A stretch of DNA of 6,252 nt from Clostridia bacterium (GTDB lineage Bacteria; Bacillota; Clostridia; Christensenellales; HGM11417), in assembly GCA_028700355.1 (NCBI GenBank), contig JAQVSX010000043.1:1-6252 (forward strand). Reading direction: 5' to 3'. The translations under genes were made by a program, and so were the position numbers. The notes under the pieces were generated by a model, which worked only from the letters and a program-made list of their open reading frames with translations, had not been told where the DNA came from and searched no databases. Position 1 is the stretch's first letter. Each line of letters starts with the position of its first letter. Shown here piece by piece: positions 5,950 through 6,252 of the stretch.

Positions 5950-6252
5950 ATGAAAAAAATAAAAGTCAGCGAAAATTTAACAAAACTTGCAAAAATTTTT
6001 AATTTACCACTTTATATTACCGGCGGCTATGTAAGAAACAGCCTTCTCGGCTACCCTGCGTATGACATCGATATTTGTTCGGAAATTGTTCCGCAAAAAG
6101 TGGCAGAGCTGCTTTTCGGCACGCCCTATAAAATAGCATCGTCAATAAACAGTCTGGGGACTCTTAAAATAATCTGCGGAGGCGAAATATACGAATATAC
6201 CACTTTAAGAAAGGATATTTACGGCAAAGGCGGGCAGCACAGGCCGCAAAGG
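5950..6252 (+). CDS. cca: CCA tRNA nucleotidyltransferase / poly(A) polymerase family protein, N-terminal part (3' end outside window)
   Basis: The first 101 codons are visible and remain open at the window edge. The head-domain signature of class II Pol-beta-type nucleotidyltransferases is present: ITGGYVRNSLLG (23-34), then DID (39-41), whose D39 and D41 are the expected metal ligands. SLGTLKI (68-74) and YEYTTLRKD (81-89) followed by QHRP (96-99) correspond to the family's EVTTFR...RRP region. Most relatives have D after the VR of the first motif; here it is N30. Such enzymes add or repair the tRNA CCA end, or add poly(A), and these cannot be separated from the N-terminal portion. The three tRNAs nearby already encode CCA, so here it would chiefly repair ends. 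The ribosome site is weak; the ATG is chosen for fit to the motif spacing. Confidence 0.85.
   Translation, partial: MKKIKVSENLTKLAKIFNLPLYITGGYVRNSLLGYPAYDIDICSEIVPQKVAELLFGTPYKIASSINSLGTLKIICGGEIYEYTTLRKDIYGKGGQHRPQR

Overview
The window is a low-GC bacterial chromosomal segment with the gene set of a replication-origin region: the 3' end of parB, then dnaA, recF and dnaN. These are followed by three CCA-encoding tRNA genes, a diacylglycerol-kinase-family lipid kinase and the 5' end of a CCA-adding-type nucleotidyltransferase. AT-rich DNA, sigma-A-like promoters (TTGCCA-17-TATAAT, TTGACA-17-TAGAAT), a GGAGG ribosome site and Bacillus/Clostridium-like protein motifs point to a Firmicute. An uncultured Clostridia-type lineage is my best guess; the exact taxon cannot be read from the sequence. 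All complete reading frames end in TAA.

Layout. From 1 to 321 is the C-terminal part of ParB (+). A short hairpin with T-runs on both sides (335-365) separates it from dnaA, which is convergent (-, 395-1771). A 208-bp divergent spacer (1772-1979) holds the dnaA promoter, a possible recF promoter and an inverted repeat between them. recF (+, 1980-3065) is followed by a 331-bp non-coding stretch. That stretch contains a cluster of DnaA-box-like 9-mers, a roughly 90% A+T segment and a strong dnaN promoter, so it is the best oriC candidate here. dnaN (+, 3397-4497) ends at a terminator. A minus-strand tRNA operon (fMet, elongator Met, Glu) has its own promoter and terminator. The lipid kinase (-, 4982-5854) is divergent from the partial nucleotidyltransferase (+, from 5950).

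How the parts relate. DnaA would bind the boxes upstream of dnaN and open the AT-rich segment. DnaN is the clamp loaded at the new forks. RecF works in gap repair and fork recovery. ParB, with ParA and SMC in known relatives, segregates the origin region. The initiator and elongator Met tRNAs, the Glu tRNA and the CCA-adding-type enzyme are translation housekeeping.

The unusual points are the arrangement and one RNA. The usual Firmicute order dnaA>dnaN>(S4 gene)>recF>gyrB is replaced by <dnaA recF> dnaN>, with no S4-domain gene or gyrB in the window and with parB convergent to dnaA. The initiator tRNA carries one extra base in its T-stem. I see no mobile element, CRISPR array, defence system or wholly new protein family.
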